From Desulfobotulus mexicanus (GTDB taxonomy: Bacteria; Desulfobacterota; Desulfobacteria; Desulfobacterales; ASO4-4), in the NCBI RefSeq assembly GCF_006175995.1, contig NZ_VDMB01000007.1, positions 1-64,000 on the forward strand: a stretch of DNA of 64,000 nucleotides. The letters run 5' to 3'. Positions 36,437 to 45,580 of the stretch are shown here, piece after piece (position 1 is the stretch's first letter; every line of letters starts with the position of its first letter). The notes below the pieces were generated by a model. It was not told the DNA's origin. It searched no databases and was given only the letters and a program-made list of their open reading frames with translations. The position numbers were made by a program, and so were the translations under genes.

Positions 36437-36959
36437 AACAGACCTCCCTGATCTTACGGACTTCATGAAGCTTTTTTACTGTGTGGGGAAAGAGTTCCAG
36501 GCGACCATTCAGAAGCATCTTCATGCCTGAACCCATATCGCTGAAAAGACTCATGGTAGAAAGCTTGTAGCGGGCCATGAACTCCAGCTCATAGACTCGT
36601 CCTCTCTTATCCACCTGCTTCAGAAATTCCCTGTGGAAGGTCCAGATGTCCGGCTCACCTATCTTAACACCCTCTTCCAGGGCCAGCTCACGCAAAGCAT
36701 CCATCATGTAAGGTATATGTATACGATTCGGACACTGGGACACACAACTGTAGCAACCGACACAGACCCAGATGGCACGGCTCTCCAGCACCTCTTTGCG
36801 CAAACCAAGCTGCATCATCCGAACAATCTGGTTGGGCAGATAATCCATGATATCAGAAACGGGACAACCACCGGAACAGGCCATACAATGGAAACAGGCT
36901 CCAAACCGCTGGCCGCTCCGCTCTTCTACTTCCCTGATGAATGAGCGGTCAACTTGCAT
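36423..36959 (-). CDS. HdrC-like iron-sulfur protein
   Basis: A 178-residue protein with two [4Fe-4S] ligand sets, CFHCMACSGGCP and CVGCYSCVSQCP, the arrangement of HdrC. It is mostly helical elsewhere and has no membrane helix. It should shuttle electrons to the HdrB-like partner it overlaps. The start at 36959 has GGTGAG close upstream; ATG at 36971 lacks a ribosome site. The electron donor is not in the neighbourhood. Confidence 0.85.
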   Translation of the reverse strand: MQVDRSFIREVEERSGQRFGACFHCMACSGGCPVSDIMDYLPNQIVRMMQLGLRKEVLESRAIWVCVGCYSCVSQCPNRIHIPYMMDALRELALEEGVKIGEPDIWTFHREFLKQVDKRGRVYELEFMARYKLSTMSLFSDMGSGMKMLLNGRLELFPHTVKKLHEVRKIREVCYGKK

Positions 36960-37078
36960 AGTACTCACCATTTATGTGGATTCTTAACAAAAGAAGGAAT
37001 CCGAATTCCGGCACAGTGAATAAAGCCTGTACCTCTGCTAAAACAGAAGTAAACACTAAAAACCTGTACCAAGTTGGC

Positions 37079-37105
37079 CCCTTGTCGGGCATTGCACGAC
37101 AAGGG
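37079..37105. repeat. Perfect 9-bp hairpin
   Basis: CCCTTGTCG and CGACAAGGG pair around a nine-base loop. No T-tract follows on either strand, so a simple terminator is unlikely. It lies about 120 bases upstream of hdrC. Confidence 0.6.
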
Positions 37106-37180
37106 AAAAACCACACAGGCCGATGCCTGAGCTCCCCTGACACGATTCAGGGCGACCACACTAGACCAATGCCCATGCAG

Positions 37181-37253
37181 TGTCAACTATAATTGTATCA
37201 GACATCACCGATACACAGACAACTATATATATTCAAAAAAGTCTGTCAACTAT
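37181..37253. repeat. Three decamer direct repeats (TGTCAACTAT-like)
   Basis: TGTCAACTAT occurs at 37181-37190 and 37244-37253, and AGACAACTAT at 37217-37226, spaced 36 and 27 bases apart in AT-rich DNA. The arrangement resembles operator sites, but no target promoter or regulator is known. Confidence 0.4.
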
Positions 37254-38122
37254 GCCAATATCATATGACACCCTGTGCCTTTGCTTAAATCATTTTAAAA
37301 GCCCCATAAACAGAAGTCCAGCAAACCTCCAGGCACTTCACAACTCTAATTTACATTCACAACATTCGGGCACGGATATTAAATCAGACAATCTCTTCAT
37401 CCAAAATATAAATTTTAAAAAAAACTGCTTCCCCATGCTTAACCAGGGATATTCAGCACCCTCCTGCGCAATAAATTTTATGCGCCCATACCTTGCCAGG
37501 CAAAGGTAAACTTAAAAATAGAGACAAAGACCGACTGATAAAACCCTGCCATACAAAATAACCAGGCTCAATACCATGCCGGCACACATTTTTTACTCCT
37601 CAAAATGCTGTCTGAAAAAGACTGGAGCATTGACCGTGAGAGTTAAAAAAACCGAAACAAAAGCAAAACATCCTCCCGGACAGGCACAAAGACCAAAAAG
37701 AGAGCTTGACGCAAGGCCCATCTTTTGAAAGAGAGAATCTGTAAAATGGCATGGTGTCTTAAAACACTAAACGACAGAATCTTTTTTCCTGTTGCACTTA
37801 ACCATGAATCCAATTATATTTTTTCTCTGATTTTTAGATGCACTGCAACATAAAATAAAAAACAGAAGAGATCCATGTATAAAACAGTTCAAAACAGACA
37901 CATCAATATATATTATCCAGTTCAAAAAAAGATAGCTTTCACAGGCTTTTCCGTATTCCCGGCCACAGGGATACGATAGTCATATTTTTATTTCATTATT
38001 TTTTCCCAAAACGGTTCCTGCGGGAACCCGCAAACCCGGCACAGGTGCAGAAAAATCCCCGGAACGGGAACTCACAAATAAAACCTGCACGGCACTCCGG
38101 CTTGCTTAAAAGGAGATTCATG

Positions 38123-39115
38123 ATGTCATTGATGGAAAAATTCTGGGCTACTGCCAAAGAAAAACAAAAAACCATTGTTCTCCCCGAAGGAGATGACGAA
38201 CGTACCATTGATGCGGCCCATACCATCATGGAAAACGGTCTTGTCAAAGAACTGGTAATTCTCGGGGATGAAAAAGCCCTTGAAAAGGCATTTAACGAAA
38301 AAGGTTACCCCCTTCGCTGCCGTCTCATTGATCCTGCAACCAGTGAACTCAGGGAAAAATTTGCAGCAGAATTTTTTGAAATGCGCAAAGCCAAGGGTAT
38401 AACCCCTGAAAAAGCCAATGAAACCATGAAAGATCCCCTCTTTTTCGGGGCCATGATGGTAAAGCTTGGCATTGCAGACGGTGCCGTGGCAGGGGCAAAA
38501 AATACCACAGGAGATGTACTCCGGGCTGCCATTCAGGTTATTGGCACCAAGCCGGGCATGAAAACCGTTTCCAGCTGCTTTATAATGGTCACACCCCACA
38601 AAAATTTCGGCGTGGATGGCACCCTTATTTTTGCAGACTGCGCCGTTAACATTGATCCTGATGCCACCAAGCTTGCAGAAATTGCCTCTGCTTCCGCAGA
38701 CTCATGCCAGTCTTTCCTTGAAACTACACCTAAAGTAGCCATGCTCTCTTTTTCCACAAAGGGAAGCGCAAAGCATGAGTACGTAGACAAGGTAACCCAG
38801 GCCGTGGAAATTCTCAAAACCAACCGCCCGGACCTTCAGGCTGACGGTGAGCTTCAGGCAGATGCAGCCCTCCTTGCTTCCGTAGGGGCCAAAAAAGCTC
38901 CGGGAAGCCCCATCCCAGGAGAAGCAAATGTTTTGATATTCCCTGATATTCAGGCAGGAAATATCGGATACAAGCTTGTTGAACGCCTGGGCGGTGCCGA
39001 AGCCATAGGACCCATTATTCAAGGCCTTGCAAAACCGGTAAATGACCTCTCAAGGGGTTGTAAATATATGGATATTGTTAATGTAACGGCCATTACTGCC
39101 GTACAGGCCGACTAA
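38123..39115 (+). CDS. pta: Phosphate acetyltransferase
   Basis: A 330-residue enzyme interconverting acetyl-CoA and acetyl phosphate. It is the short form of the family, without the N-terminal regulatory DRTGG domain. The family residues are visible in PEGDDERT and in [20 protein letters not shown]. Start 38123 is favoured over 38120 since AGGAG is about seven bases upstream of it. It is followed by ackA after 28 bases; together they make ATP from acetyl-CoA or activate acetate. Confidence 0.93.
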   Translation: MSLMEKFWATAKEKQKTIVLPEGDDERTIDAAHTIMENGLVKELVILGDEKALEKAFNEKGYPLRCRLIDPATSELREKFAAEFFEMRKAKGITPEKANETMKDPLFFGAMMVKLGIADGAVAGAKNTTGDVLRAAIQVIGTKPGMKTVSSCFIMVTPHKNFGVDGTLIFADCAVNIDPDATKLAEIASASADSCQSFLETTPKVAMLSFSTKGSAKHEYVDKVTQAVEILKTNRPDLQADGELQADAALLASVGAKKAPGSPIPGEANVLIFPDIQAGNIGYKLVERLGGAEAIGPIIQGLAKPVNDLSRGCKYMDIVNVTAITAVQAD

Positions 39116-39143
39116 CCCGAAAAGAAGAAAGAAGAGATGCCCC

Positions 39144-40394
39144 ATGAAAATTCTTGCCCTTAACTGCGGAAGCTCCTCGCTTAAATACCAGCTTTTTGAC
39201 TGGACGAACAAAGAAGTCATTGCCACCGGCGTGGTAGAGCGTATCGGCATTGGCGACTCCTTCATTGAACACAAAGTACCCAACAAAGATTACAAAAAGA
39301 AAATCAAGTATGCCATTGACAACCATGAAACAGCAATTCAATGGATTATCAACGCGTTGACCACCGGTGAAGGTACTGTAATCGAAAGCATGGAAGAAAT
39401 CTCTGCCGTAGGCCACCGGGTCGTCCATGGCGGTGAGCAGTTCAACCAGAGCGTTCTCATTACCGATGACGTGATCAACCACATTGCGGCCGTTTCCCAT
39501 CTGGCTCCTCTGCACAATCCGGCCAACCTTGTAGGTATCCGGGCCGCCCGTACTGCCATGCCCAAAATTCCCCATGTAGCCATCTTTGACACGGCCTTCC
39601 ACCAGAGCATGCCGGAACATGCCTATCTCTATGCCCTTCCCTACGAGTGGTATAAAGATTTTTCCGTACGCCGCTACGGCTTCCACGGAACCAGCCATCT
39701 CTATGTATCCAAGCGTGCAGCTGCACTCATGGGCAAGAATGCTAACGAATGCAATATTATAACCCTGCACATCGGTAACGGCGTTTCCTGCTCTGCCATC
39801 AAAAAAGGCCTCTCCATAGACACCACCATGGGCTTTACTCCCCTTGCCGGAGCCATCATGGGAACACGCTGCGGTGACATCGACCCTGCCATTCCCATGT
39901 TCATGATGCAGCGTCTTGATGTCGGCCCCCGCTACATGGATAACCTCCTGAACAAAAAATCCGGTGTTCTCGGCATCACCGGCAAATTCACCGACCGCAG
40001 GGACATAGAAGAAGCCGCCGAAGCCGGAGATTCCCGCTGCAAGCTTGCCATTGAAATGGAAGCGTACAAGCTGCGTAAATCCGCAGGGGAATATGCCTTT
40101 GCCCTTGGTAGTGTAGATGCCATTGTCTTTACCGCAGGTGTAGGTGAAAACTCCGGTCTTATCCGTCAGAAAACCCTTGAAGGCCTTGAATTCTTCGGAA
40201 TCAAGATCGACAAGGAAAAGAACATGAGCACCTTCAGCAAGCATGGAGAAACGGAAATCTCCACGCCGGACTCCAAGGTGAAGGTCTTCATGATCCCCAC
40301 CAATGAAGAACTTGTCTTTGTGGAAGACGTTGTAGCCATCATTCATGACCAGTACGAAGACCACACAAAATATCCCTATACCTTCCTGAAGTAA
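39144..40394 (+). CDS. ackA: Acetate kinase
   Basis: A 416-residue ASKHA-fold kinase. LALNCGSSSLKYQ at the N-terminus binds phosphate, GHRVVHGGE and DTAFHQSMPEHAY contain catalytic residues, and the nucleotide-binding motif HIGNGVSCSAI is intact. The length is slightly above the family average (about 400). The pta-ackA pair is closed by a strong terminator. Confidence 0.94.
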   Translation: MKILALNCGSSSLKYQLFDWTNKEVIATGVVERIGIGDSFIEHKVPNKDYKKKIKYAIDNHETAIQWIINALTTGEGTVIESMEEISAVGHRVVHGGEQFNQSVLITDDVINHIAAVSHLAPLHNPANLVGIRAARTAMPKIPHVAIFDTAFHQSMPEHAYLYALPYEWYKDFSVRRYGFHGTSHLYVSKRAAALMGKNANECNIITLHIGNGVSCSAIKKGLSIDTTMGFTPLAGAIMGTRCGDIDPAIPMFMMQRLDVGPRYMDNLLNKKSGVLGITGKFTDRRDIEEAAEAGDSRCKLAIEMEAYKLRKSAGEYAFALGSVDAIVFTAGVGENSGLIRQKTLEGLEFFGIKIDKEKNMSTFSKHGETEISTPDSKVKVFMIPTNEELVFVEDVVAIIHDQYEDHTKYPYTFLK

Positions 40395-40418
40395 CAGGAA
40401 CCAGGGATAAAACATAAA

Positions 40419-40463
40419 AAAACCGGCTGCCTTCCTTACATAAGGAAAGGGGCCGGTTTTTTT
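40419..40463 (+). terminator. Rho-independent terminator of pta-ackA
   Basis: ACCGGC (40422-40427) pairs with GCCGGT (40452-40457), continuing inward through CCTTCCTT/AAGGAAAGG, and is followed by seven T residues. The A-run ahead of the stem could allow use from the other side. Confidence 0.85.
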
Positions 40464-40471
40464 ATTGTCTG

Positions 40472-40815
40472 ATCTTTAGTAATTATTCAGTCATTAATTT
40501 CAAAAACCTGACTCCATAAAAAGACAATCGGGCTGTTTGCGAGTGACATTGCAATCGTTTCGGATCAGAGCTTTGAAGGCCTGTGCGAAAGAAGCGGCAA
40601 ACTGTCTGAGCCGCCACAAAGGCAGCGTGCTTAAGCCTGCCATGGTAATAAAAAAGCTTATCCTGCCTGTGGCGGGGAGTTTTTGCCGCTTCCGCACAGG
40701 ACAAGAAGCTCCCGAATAAGATTGCGTCACGAACAAATAGCCCGGTTGTCTATGCTCCTGATTTATGGTACTCCATTTGCCAAAGAAAAATTGTGCTGAA
40801 CAATTACAATCTTTA
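40472..40815 (+). mobile_element. IS66-type MITE copy 1, with target duplication
   Basis: A non-autonomous element of about 330 bp (40479-40808). The left end is GTAATTATTCAG and the right end CTGAACAATTAC, matching inverted repeats (11 of 12). ATCTTTA flanks both sides (40472-40478 and 40809-40815). GTAA-starting ends and 8-bp duplications are characteristic of IS66-family elements. The interior (40522-40751) is one long imperfect palindrome beginning AGACAATCGGGCTGTTTG and ending in its near reverse complement. No transposase is encoded. It lies between ackA and rsmI and fills most of that gap. Confidence 0.8.
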
Positions 40816-40820
40816 TGGAA

Positions 40821-41732
40821 TCAGGAATCAGTTTTCATCTCAAGAATACGCGCATAAAGATCCTTGCGGTCCATGCCAAGACTTCCGGCAAGCCGCTTTG
40901 CAAGTGCAGAGGGTTTCTCCATGCCATCCTCAAGGGCTTTTATAATGAGGGCGTCCAGATCCTCCGGGCCTTCACCTTCATCACAAACTTCACTATCTTC
41001 TCTGCCGGCCACCATGAGGGAACATTCCCCCCGGATTTTCTCCCGGGTCTTCAGTTCCCCTGCAATCTCTGATAAAGGCCCCCGAATATATTCCTCATAC
41101 ATCTTGGTCATCTCCCGACCCAGAACCCCATGACGGTTTCCAAAAATATCCAGAAGCTCCTCAAGGAATACCATCAGGCTGTGGGGAGAAACATAAAAAA
41201 TGAGGGGAAACCGGATTTCGGAAAGATCCTGAAGCCACCTTCGCCTGCGACCGGCTTTTTTGGGTGGAAACCCGCAGAATGTAAAACTGTCCGTGGGAAG
41301 CCCGGATACACTCATCAGGGTGACAGCGGCAGAAACACCGGGGACAGGCACAAGGGGCAGACCCGCAGCGAGAACCTCCCGGACCAGAACAAAACCCGGA
41401 TCAGAAAGGGAAGGAGTTCCTGCATCGGAAACCAGAGCAATGGACTCTCCCTGTCGCAGGGCCTCCACAAGGATCTGACTGCGGTAAACCTCATTATGTT
41501 CATGCAGGGATACCATGGGTTTCTGAATGTTGAAACGGGCCAGAAGCCGGGCTGTATTACGGGTATCCTCGGCAGCCACCCTATCCACCGATGCAAGGAC
41601 ATCAAGGGCCCTGAAGGTAATGTCCCCCAGATTTCCTATGGGGGTGGAAACAATATAAAGATGGCCGGGCTTTACCCCATCATTCTTCAGGGCAAAAGGC
41701 ATCAGGGATGTGGAAACATTGTCCATTGGCAT
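40821..41732 (-). CDS. rsmI: 16S rRNA (cytidine1402-2'-O)-methyltransferase
   Basis: A 303-residue tetrapyrrole-methylase-fold enzyme that methylates C1402 of 16S rRNA. LYIVSTPIGNLGDIT and AAEDTRNTARLLARF, then SDAGTPSLSDPGFVLV and VPGVSAAVTLMSVSGLPTD, are RsmI hallmarks. The C-terminus has the extra small domain usual for the family. It is the last gene of the ffh-rsmI operon, and its 5' end overlaps yraN by about 50 bases; start codons at 41732, 41726 and 41702 are all possible. Confidence 0.92.
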   Translation of the reverse strand: MPMDNVSTSLMPFALKNDGVKPGHLYIVSTPIGNLGDITFRALDVLASVDRVAAEDTRNTARLLARFNIQKPMVSLHEHNEVYRSQILVEALRQGESIALVSDAGTPSLSDPGFVLVREVLAAGLPLVPVPGVSAAVTLMSVSGLPTDSFTFCGFPPKKAGRRRRWLQDLSEIRFPLIFYVSPHSLMVFLEELLDIFGNRHGVLGREMTKMYEEYIRGPLSEIAGELKTREKIRGECSLMVAGREDSEVCDEGEGPEDLDALIIKALEDGMEKPSALAKRLAGSLGMDRKDLYARILEMKTDS

Positions 41733-42042
41733 TCACCGCAATCACATCAAAACGTATATAAGGATTATCCAGAGATTTCCGACTGAGATAAAAAAGGGCG
41801 GTGCGGATAATTTTCTGCTGCTTTCTCCTGTCCACCGTCTCAAAGGCCGTACCATAAGCGGATGAACTCCGGGCCTTCACTTCTACAAAAACAAGGATCT
41901 CCCCTTGCCTGGCCACTATATCTATTTCCCCGAAACGGCTCCTGAAATTATTTGCAAGAATACAAAAGCCAGCCTTCTTAAGAAAATCACAGGCTACCCT
42001 TTCCGCAGCCTGCCCTTTGATCCGGGAAAAAAGACCACTCAT
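41680..42042 (-). CDS. YraN-family (UPF0102) endonuclease-fold protein
   Basis: A 120-residue protein with the restriction-endonuclease-like core of UPF0102: GEIDIVARQGEILVFVEVKAR carries the D-x(n)-ExK residues. The function is unknown; related proteins have been linked to DNA processing. It overlaps rnhB by four bases and rsmI by about 50 bases in the same operon. Confidence 0.85.
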   Translation of the reverse strand: MSGLFSRIKGQAAERVACDFLKKAGFCILANNFRSRFGEIDIVARQGEILVFVEVKARSSSAYGTAFETVDRRKQQKIIRTALFYLSRKSLDNPYIRFDVIAVNANGQCFHIPDAFCPEE

Positions 42043-42638
42043 CGGACAAACTCACTAACTCCCCTGAAAGAACGCCGGTGAACGGGCAGCACACCCATTC
42101 GGGCAATGGCATCCTTGTGGCTGCGGGTGGGATAACCCTTATGACGGGCCAGCCCGTATCCGGGATATTCTTTATCCAGCTCTTTCATGATCTCATCCCT
42201 TGTCACCTTGGCCACAACAGAAGCCGCTGCAATGCTCGCAGATTTTCCGTCTCCACCCACAATGGCCTGCTGGCCCAAAGGAAGTTCCAGGGTGAATTTT
42301 CCATCTATCAGTAAAAAATCAGGTGAAACAGAAAGATTGTTCACGGCAAGCACCATGGACTCCAGGGAAGCCCGGAGAATATTGATTTCATCAATCCTGA
42401 GCTCAGAAACAATACCTATACCAATGGCAAGACACTGGGAAGGAATGCGTGCAAAAAGATCTTTTCTGCGGGATTCACTGAGCTTTTTGGAATCATTAAG
42501 GCCGGGCAGATCATAGTCCGTACGTAAAATCACCGCAGCAGAAACAACAGGGCCGGCCAGGGGTCCCCTGCCGGCCTCATCCACACCTGCTATGCATGAA
42601 AAACCCTTTTCATGGCACATGGATTCAAAACTGTACAT
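42039..42638 (-). CDS. rnhB: Ribonuclease HII
   Basis: A 199-residue enzyme removing ribonucleotides from DNA. GVDEAGRGPLAGPVVSAA holds the first Asp-Glu pair, LNDSKKLSE follows, and LLIDGKF and SIAAASVVAKVTRD complete the active site. The start at 42638 is preferred; a longer frame upstream runs into rplS. The operon position beside rplS is typical. Confidence 0.92.
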   Translation of the reverse strand: MYSFESMCHEKGFSCIAGVDEAGRGPLAGPVVSAAVILRTDYDLPGLNDSKKLSESRRKDLFARIPSQCLAIGIGIVSELRIDEINILRASLESMVLAVNNLSVSPDFLLIDGKFTLELPLGQQAIVGGDGKSASIAAASVVAKVTRDEIMKELDKEYPGYGLARHKGYPTRSHKDAIARMGVLPVHRRSFRGVSEFVR

Positions 42639-42690
42639 ATCTATCCCGCTATCCCCCCTGCCGGCACATACCGGCAGGGGAAGAGAGAGA

Positions 42691-43041
42691 TCAATAAGAT
42701 CCCTTTTCCTTGATGCGGGCAGCCTTGCCCCGAAGATTCCGGAGATAGTAGATCTTCGCACGGCGTACACGCCCACGGGTCACCACTTCAACTTTATCAA
42801 TAATGGGGGAGTGCAGAGGAAAAACACGTTCCACACCCACACCACCGGAAATTTTACGTACGGTAAAAGATGCCTGGGGAAGATTACCACGCTTACGGCA
42901 AATCACCACACCTTTAAAAATCTGGATGCGCTGCTTCTCCCCTTCTTTAATCTTAACATGCACGTTCACCGTATCTCCCGCACCGAAGGCAGGCATATCA
43001 AGGCGCATGCTTTCCTGTTCCAGTCTTTCAATGATATTCAT
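42691..43041 (-). CDS. rplS: 50S ribosomal protein L19
   Basis: A 116-residue ribosomal protein. [37 protein letters not shown] and the C-terminal [19 protein letters not shown] match L19. GGAGAG precedes ATG at 43041 by about six bases; an earlier in-frame Met would extend it atypically. It follows trmD and a SPOUT methyltransferase as part of the rpsP-rimM-trmD-rplS unit. Confidence 0.95.
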   Translation of the reverse strand: MNIIERLEQESMRLDMPAFGAGDTVNVHVKIKEGEKQRIQIFKGVVICRKRGNLPQASFTVRKISGGVGVERVFPLHSPIIDKVEVVTRGRVRRAKIYYLRNLRGKAARIKEKGSY

Positions 43042-43080
43042 TTGATTCTCTCCAAGCTTTGCGGGTATGCCCCGCATCCG

Positions 43081-43641
43081 TTAAATGTCTTTTCCTTCCA
43101 GCGGCTCTCCAACCAGCCGGTCCAGCAAAATGGCTGCTGCGGAACGCACCGAAAGGTGATTATATGCTGCAGCCCCGCGGACTGGTTCCAGAATCCGGTC
43201 CGCAGACAACATCAGGGGTTCAGCGAGTCCCCATGCAGTTCCAAATACAAGAAGGCAGGCCTGCCCTCCGCTAATCATTGCCCTCAGTGACCCATGGGAA
43301 AGTGCCTGCTCAGAGGATCTGGCCGTTGTAGCAACCACCATGGGCCTGCACCCCAGATCTTCCTTGACGGCCTCAACCGCCTCTTCCATATCATGGCAGA
43401 GATGAATAAGAGACAAAGCTTCTTTTCTGTCCGGGTTATGCATTCCACCCACACCCTTTGTCCAGTGCCCAGCAATGCGTTCCACCAGGCGTTTCTGGTC
43501 TTCTAAGGGGGTAATCACGAACAGACGGCGCACACCATAGGTTTTGCAGGAACGCGCCATATCATGAAGATCCAGGTTGGTCACCGCCGATGCAATGGTT
43601 TCCCCGTTCTTGTTGGTCACGGGATAATGCACAAGGGCCAT
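43081..43641 (-). CDS. SPOUT-family RNA methyltransferase adjacent to trmD
   Basis: A 186-residue protein resembling the SAM-dependent RNA methyltransferases (PF09936-like) found next to trmD in Aquifex, Geobacter and relatives. It opens ALVHYPVTNKNGETIASAVTN and contains LLVFGTAWGLAEP, the knotted SAM-binding region, and ends in a catalytic-type helix. The target RNA is unknown. The start at 43641 overlaps the end of trmD by a few bases; the ribosome site is weak. Confidence 0.75.
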   Translation of the reverse strand: MALVHYPVTNKNGETIASAVTNLDLHDMARSCKTYGVRRLFVITPLEDQKRLVERIAGHWTKGVGGMHNPDRKEALSLIHLCHDMEEAVEAVKEDLGCRPMVVATTARSSEQALSHGSLRAMISGGQACLLVFGTAWGLAEPLMLSADRILEPVRGAAAYNHLSVRSAAAILLDRLVGEPLEGKDI

Positions 43642-43648
43642 ATAAAGT

Positions 43649-44416
43649 TCAGTTATCGGCAAGGCGTGCAATCTCCCGGCTCCATTTTTGGAGGATACTG
43701 CGCTCCTCCCTGCTGAAACTCCGGTCTTCCAAAAGATCGGGCCGTTTCAGAAAAGTCCGTTTCAAAGAGGTTTCCAGACGCCATGAATCAATGGCCCTAT
43801 GATTTCCCGAAAGAAGCACAGCAGGAACCTCCATGCCTTCATACACCGGAGGCCGGGTATAATGGGCATACTCAATCAATCCTTCAGAAAAAGATTCCTT
43901 CTCAGCAGAATCTTCTCCCCCCAGAACTCCGGGGATAAGCCGGATCACCGCATCCATAACAACCATGGCAGCAAGCTCTCCACCGGTCAGGACATAGTCC
44001 CCGATGGAAAGTTCCATGTCAGCCTTTATACAGGCACGTTCATCCATGCCTTCATAGCGGCCACAGACCATAATCATTCCTTTTTCCCGCGCCAGATCCT
44101 CGGCAAGGGACTGGGAAAAAGGCTGCCCCTGCGGGGTCATGACAATCACAGGTGCACCTGGCATCTCACTTTGGAGATGGGCAATCCCCTTCATGAGTGG
44201 CTCTGGCTTCATCACCATACCACATCCACCGCCATAGGGCTTGTCATCGGTGACCTTATGAACACCCTCGGCAAAGGCCCTCAGATCCACGGCTTTTCCC
44301 GTAATAAACCCGCCCATAATGGCTCTGCGAACCATACCCGTAGACCAGAAACCATCGAACATCTCCGGAAAAATGGATAAAGCAGCATAATGAAACGGAG
44401 AAGGCATACTGTTCAC
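43649..44416 (-). CDS. trmD: tRNA (guanine37-N1)-methyltransferase
   Basis: A 255-residue SPOUT enzyme that makes m1G37 and prevents frameshifting. FHYAALSIFPEMFDGFWSTG, DKPYGGGCGMVMKPEP and CGRYEGMDERACIKADMEL with SIGDYVLTGGELAAMV are the family signatures. The GTG start overlaps the rimM stop as GTGA; ATG three codons later is an alternative. Confidence 0.94.
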   Translation of the reverse strand: MNSMPSPFHYAALSIFPEMFDGFWSTGMVRRAIMGGFITGKAVDLRAFAEGVHKVTDDKPYGGGCGMVMKPEPLMKGIAHLQSEMPGAPVIVMTPQGQPFSQSLAEDLAREKGMIMVCGRYEGMDERACIKADMELSIGDYVLTGGELAAMVVMDAVIRLIPGVLGGEDSAEKESFSEGLIEYAHYTRPPVYEGMEVPAVLLSGNHRAIDSWRLETSLKRTFLKRPDLLEDRSFSREERSILQKWSREIARLADN

Positions 44417-44943
44417 AGATCAAGAAACCCTTCCGGAAGCCGGACAATAATATAACCTTCTTCCAAAAGCACATCACAGACCCAGTCCGGATGGGCCGGC
44501 ACCGCATATTCTTTATCGGGACCCACCACATCCAGAAGATCATAGGCTCCGGTTTCCATAATGCCCCGGATCTTCCCAAGGGAAAAACCTTCCTGCGTGC
44601 GTACCTCCAGTCCCATAAGATCACTCCAGTAATAGTAGCCATCTCCGGGATCCGGAAAACGGTCCTGATCAGCAAAAACAATACCTCCGACCAGATCCTG
44701 TGCAGCATTGCAGTCTGTAATACCCTCAAAACGCAACAAAAGTACAGGCCCTTTATGGACTTGTACCTGAAGTACCCGAAAAATACGGTTGGGGTCCACG
44801 CCCTTTTTCTCACGAATCCAGAGGGGACCACAGTCCGTATAGACGGAAAGGGATGCGGCATCGGAATACACCTTCAGGTTACCCGCAAGACCATGGGTTC
44901 CCACAATCTTTCCTATCCGTACAGGTTTCATCTTTTCCTTCAT
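44413..44943 (-). CDS. rimM: 16S rRNA processing protein RimM
   Basis: A 176-residue factor for 30S maturation. GKIVGTHGLAGNLKVYSD at the N-terminus and YYWSDLMGLEV in the PRC-barrel domain (about 95-170) are typical. It lies in the conserved order rpsP-khpA-rimM-trmD. Confidence 0.93.
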   Translation of the reverse strand: MKEKMKPVRIGKIVGTHGLAGNLKVYSDAASLSVYTDCGPLWIREKKGVDPNRIFRVLQVQVHKGPVLLLRFEGITDCNAAQDLVGGIVFADQDRFPDPGDGYYYWSDLMGLEVRTQEGFSLGKIRGIMETGAYDLLDVVGPDKEYAVPAHPDWVCDVLLEEGYIIVRLPEGFLDL

Positions 44944-44999
44944 CCCGGAATACGTTTAAAAATCAATTCCTGCTGCTCATCCCGTATCCCAGGAGAGTT

Positions 45000-45230
45000 T
45001 TACTCAATAATCTCAAGAACTGTGCGTTTTTTTACCTTGGCCGAGGCTGCACTCAGAATCGTCCGCATGGCACGGGCCGTGCGCCCCTGCTTGCCAATGA
45101 CCTTCCCCAGATCCTCTTTGGCCACCTTCAGTTCCAGAACAGATGTCTGATTTCCTTCAATTTCTGAAACCGCCACCTGATCCGGATGATCCACCAAAGC
45201 CTTAGCGATATAATCGATCAGCTCTTTCAT
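45000..45230 (-). CDS. khpA: KH-domain RNA-binding protein KhpA
   Basis: A 76-residue single KH domain. The GxxG loop is GKQG in [20 protein letters not shown]. KhpA/KhpB-type proteins bind many RNAs and act in cell division and sRNA biology in some bacteria. AAGGAG precedes the start. It is between rpsP and rimM, the usual place. Confidence 0.92.
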   Translation of the reverse strand: MKELIDYIAKALVDHPDQVAVSEIEGNQTSVLELKVAKEDLGKVIGKQGRTARAMRTILSAASAKVKKRTVLEIIE

Positions 45231-45294
45231 CGCGCATCTCCTTGCAGTACCAACATTAGGACAGAGGAAGGCTTACGAAAAACAACACACCGCA

Positions 45295-45552
45295 TCATGC
45301 AGAGGCCGAATCCGTAACGCCGCTTTTCTTAAGAATACTACGAACGGTATCCGAAGGAATTGCACCCTCACCCAGCCAGTAGCGTACCCGCTCGTCCTTC
45401 ACTGTGATTTCAGCAGGATCTCTCAGGGGGTTATAAGTACCCACAATCTCGATAAAACGACCATCACGGCGGGCTTCGGAATCCGCAACCACAATGCGGT
45501 AGAAAGGTTTTTTCTTGGTGCCCATCCGGGTCATTCTGATTTTTACTGCCAT
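45295..45552 (-). CDS. rpsP: 30S ribosomal protein S16
   Basis: An 85-residue ribosomal protein with the N-terminal [20 protein letters not shown] and [14 protein letters not shown] patterns. AAGGAG lies about ten bases before ATG at 45552; a longer in-frame start would overlap ffh. It follows ffh by 28 bases in the same operon. Confidence 0.95.
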   Translation of the reverse strand: MAVKIRMTRMGTKKKPFYRIVVADSEARRDGRFIEIVGTYNPLRDPAEITVKDERVRYWLGEGAIPSDTVRSILKKSGVTDSASA

Positions 45553-45580
45553 CTTTTTCAGTCTCCTTGCAACGATCTTT

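Larger units (their letters stand above)
36960..38119. other. AT-rich intergenic region with hairpins and short repeats
   Basis: About 1.1 kb without a gene I can support. It contains a perfect 9-bp hairpin (37079-37105) and three copies of a TGTCAACTAT-like decamer (37181, 37217, 37244). Frames of 60-110 codons occur but lack ribosome sites and look like chance. Later parts are A-rich and presumably include the pta promoter and leader. Confidence 0.55.

Noticed and set aside
37180-37509. A 109-codon plus-strand frame upstream of pta
   Set aside because: No ribosome site, no protein-like pattern and an AT-rich intergenic setting.
39093-40415. A 440-codon open frame antisense to ackA
   Set aside because: It mirrors the codon structure of ackA, has low-complexity His/Gly/Phe-rich content and no family pattern, while ackA on the other strand is beyond doubt.
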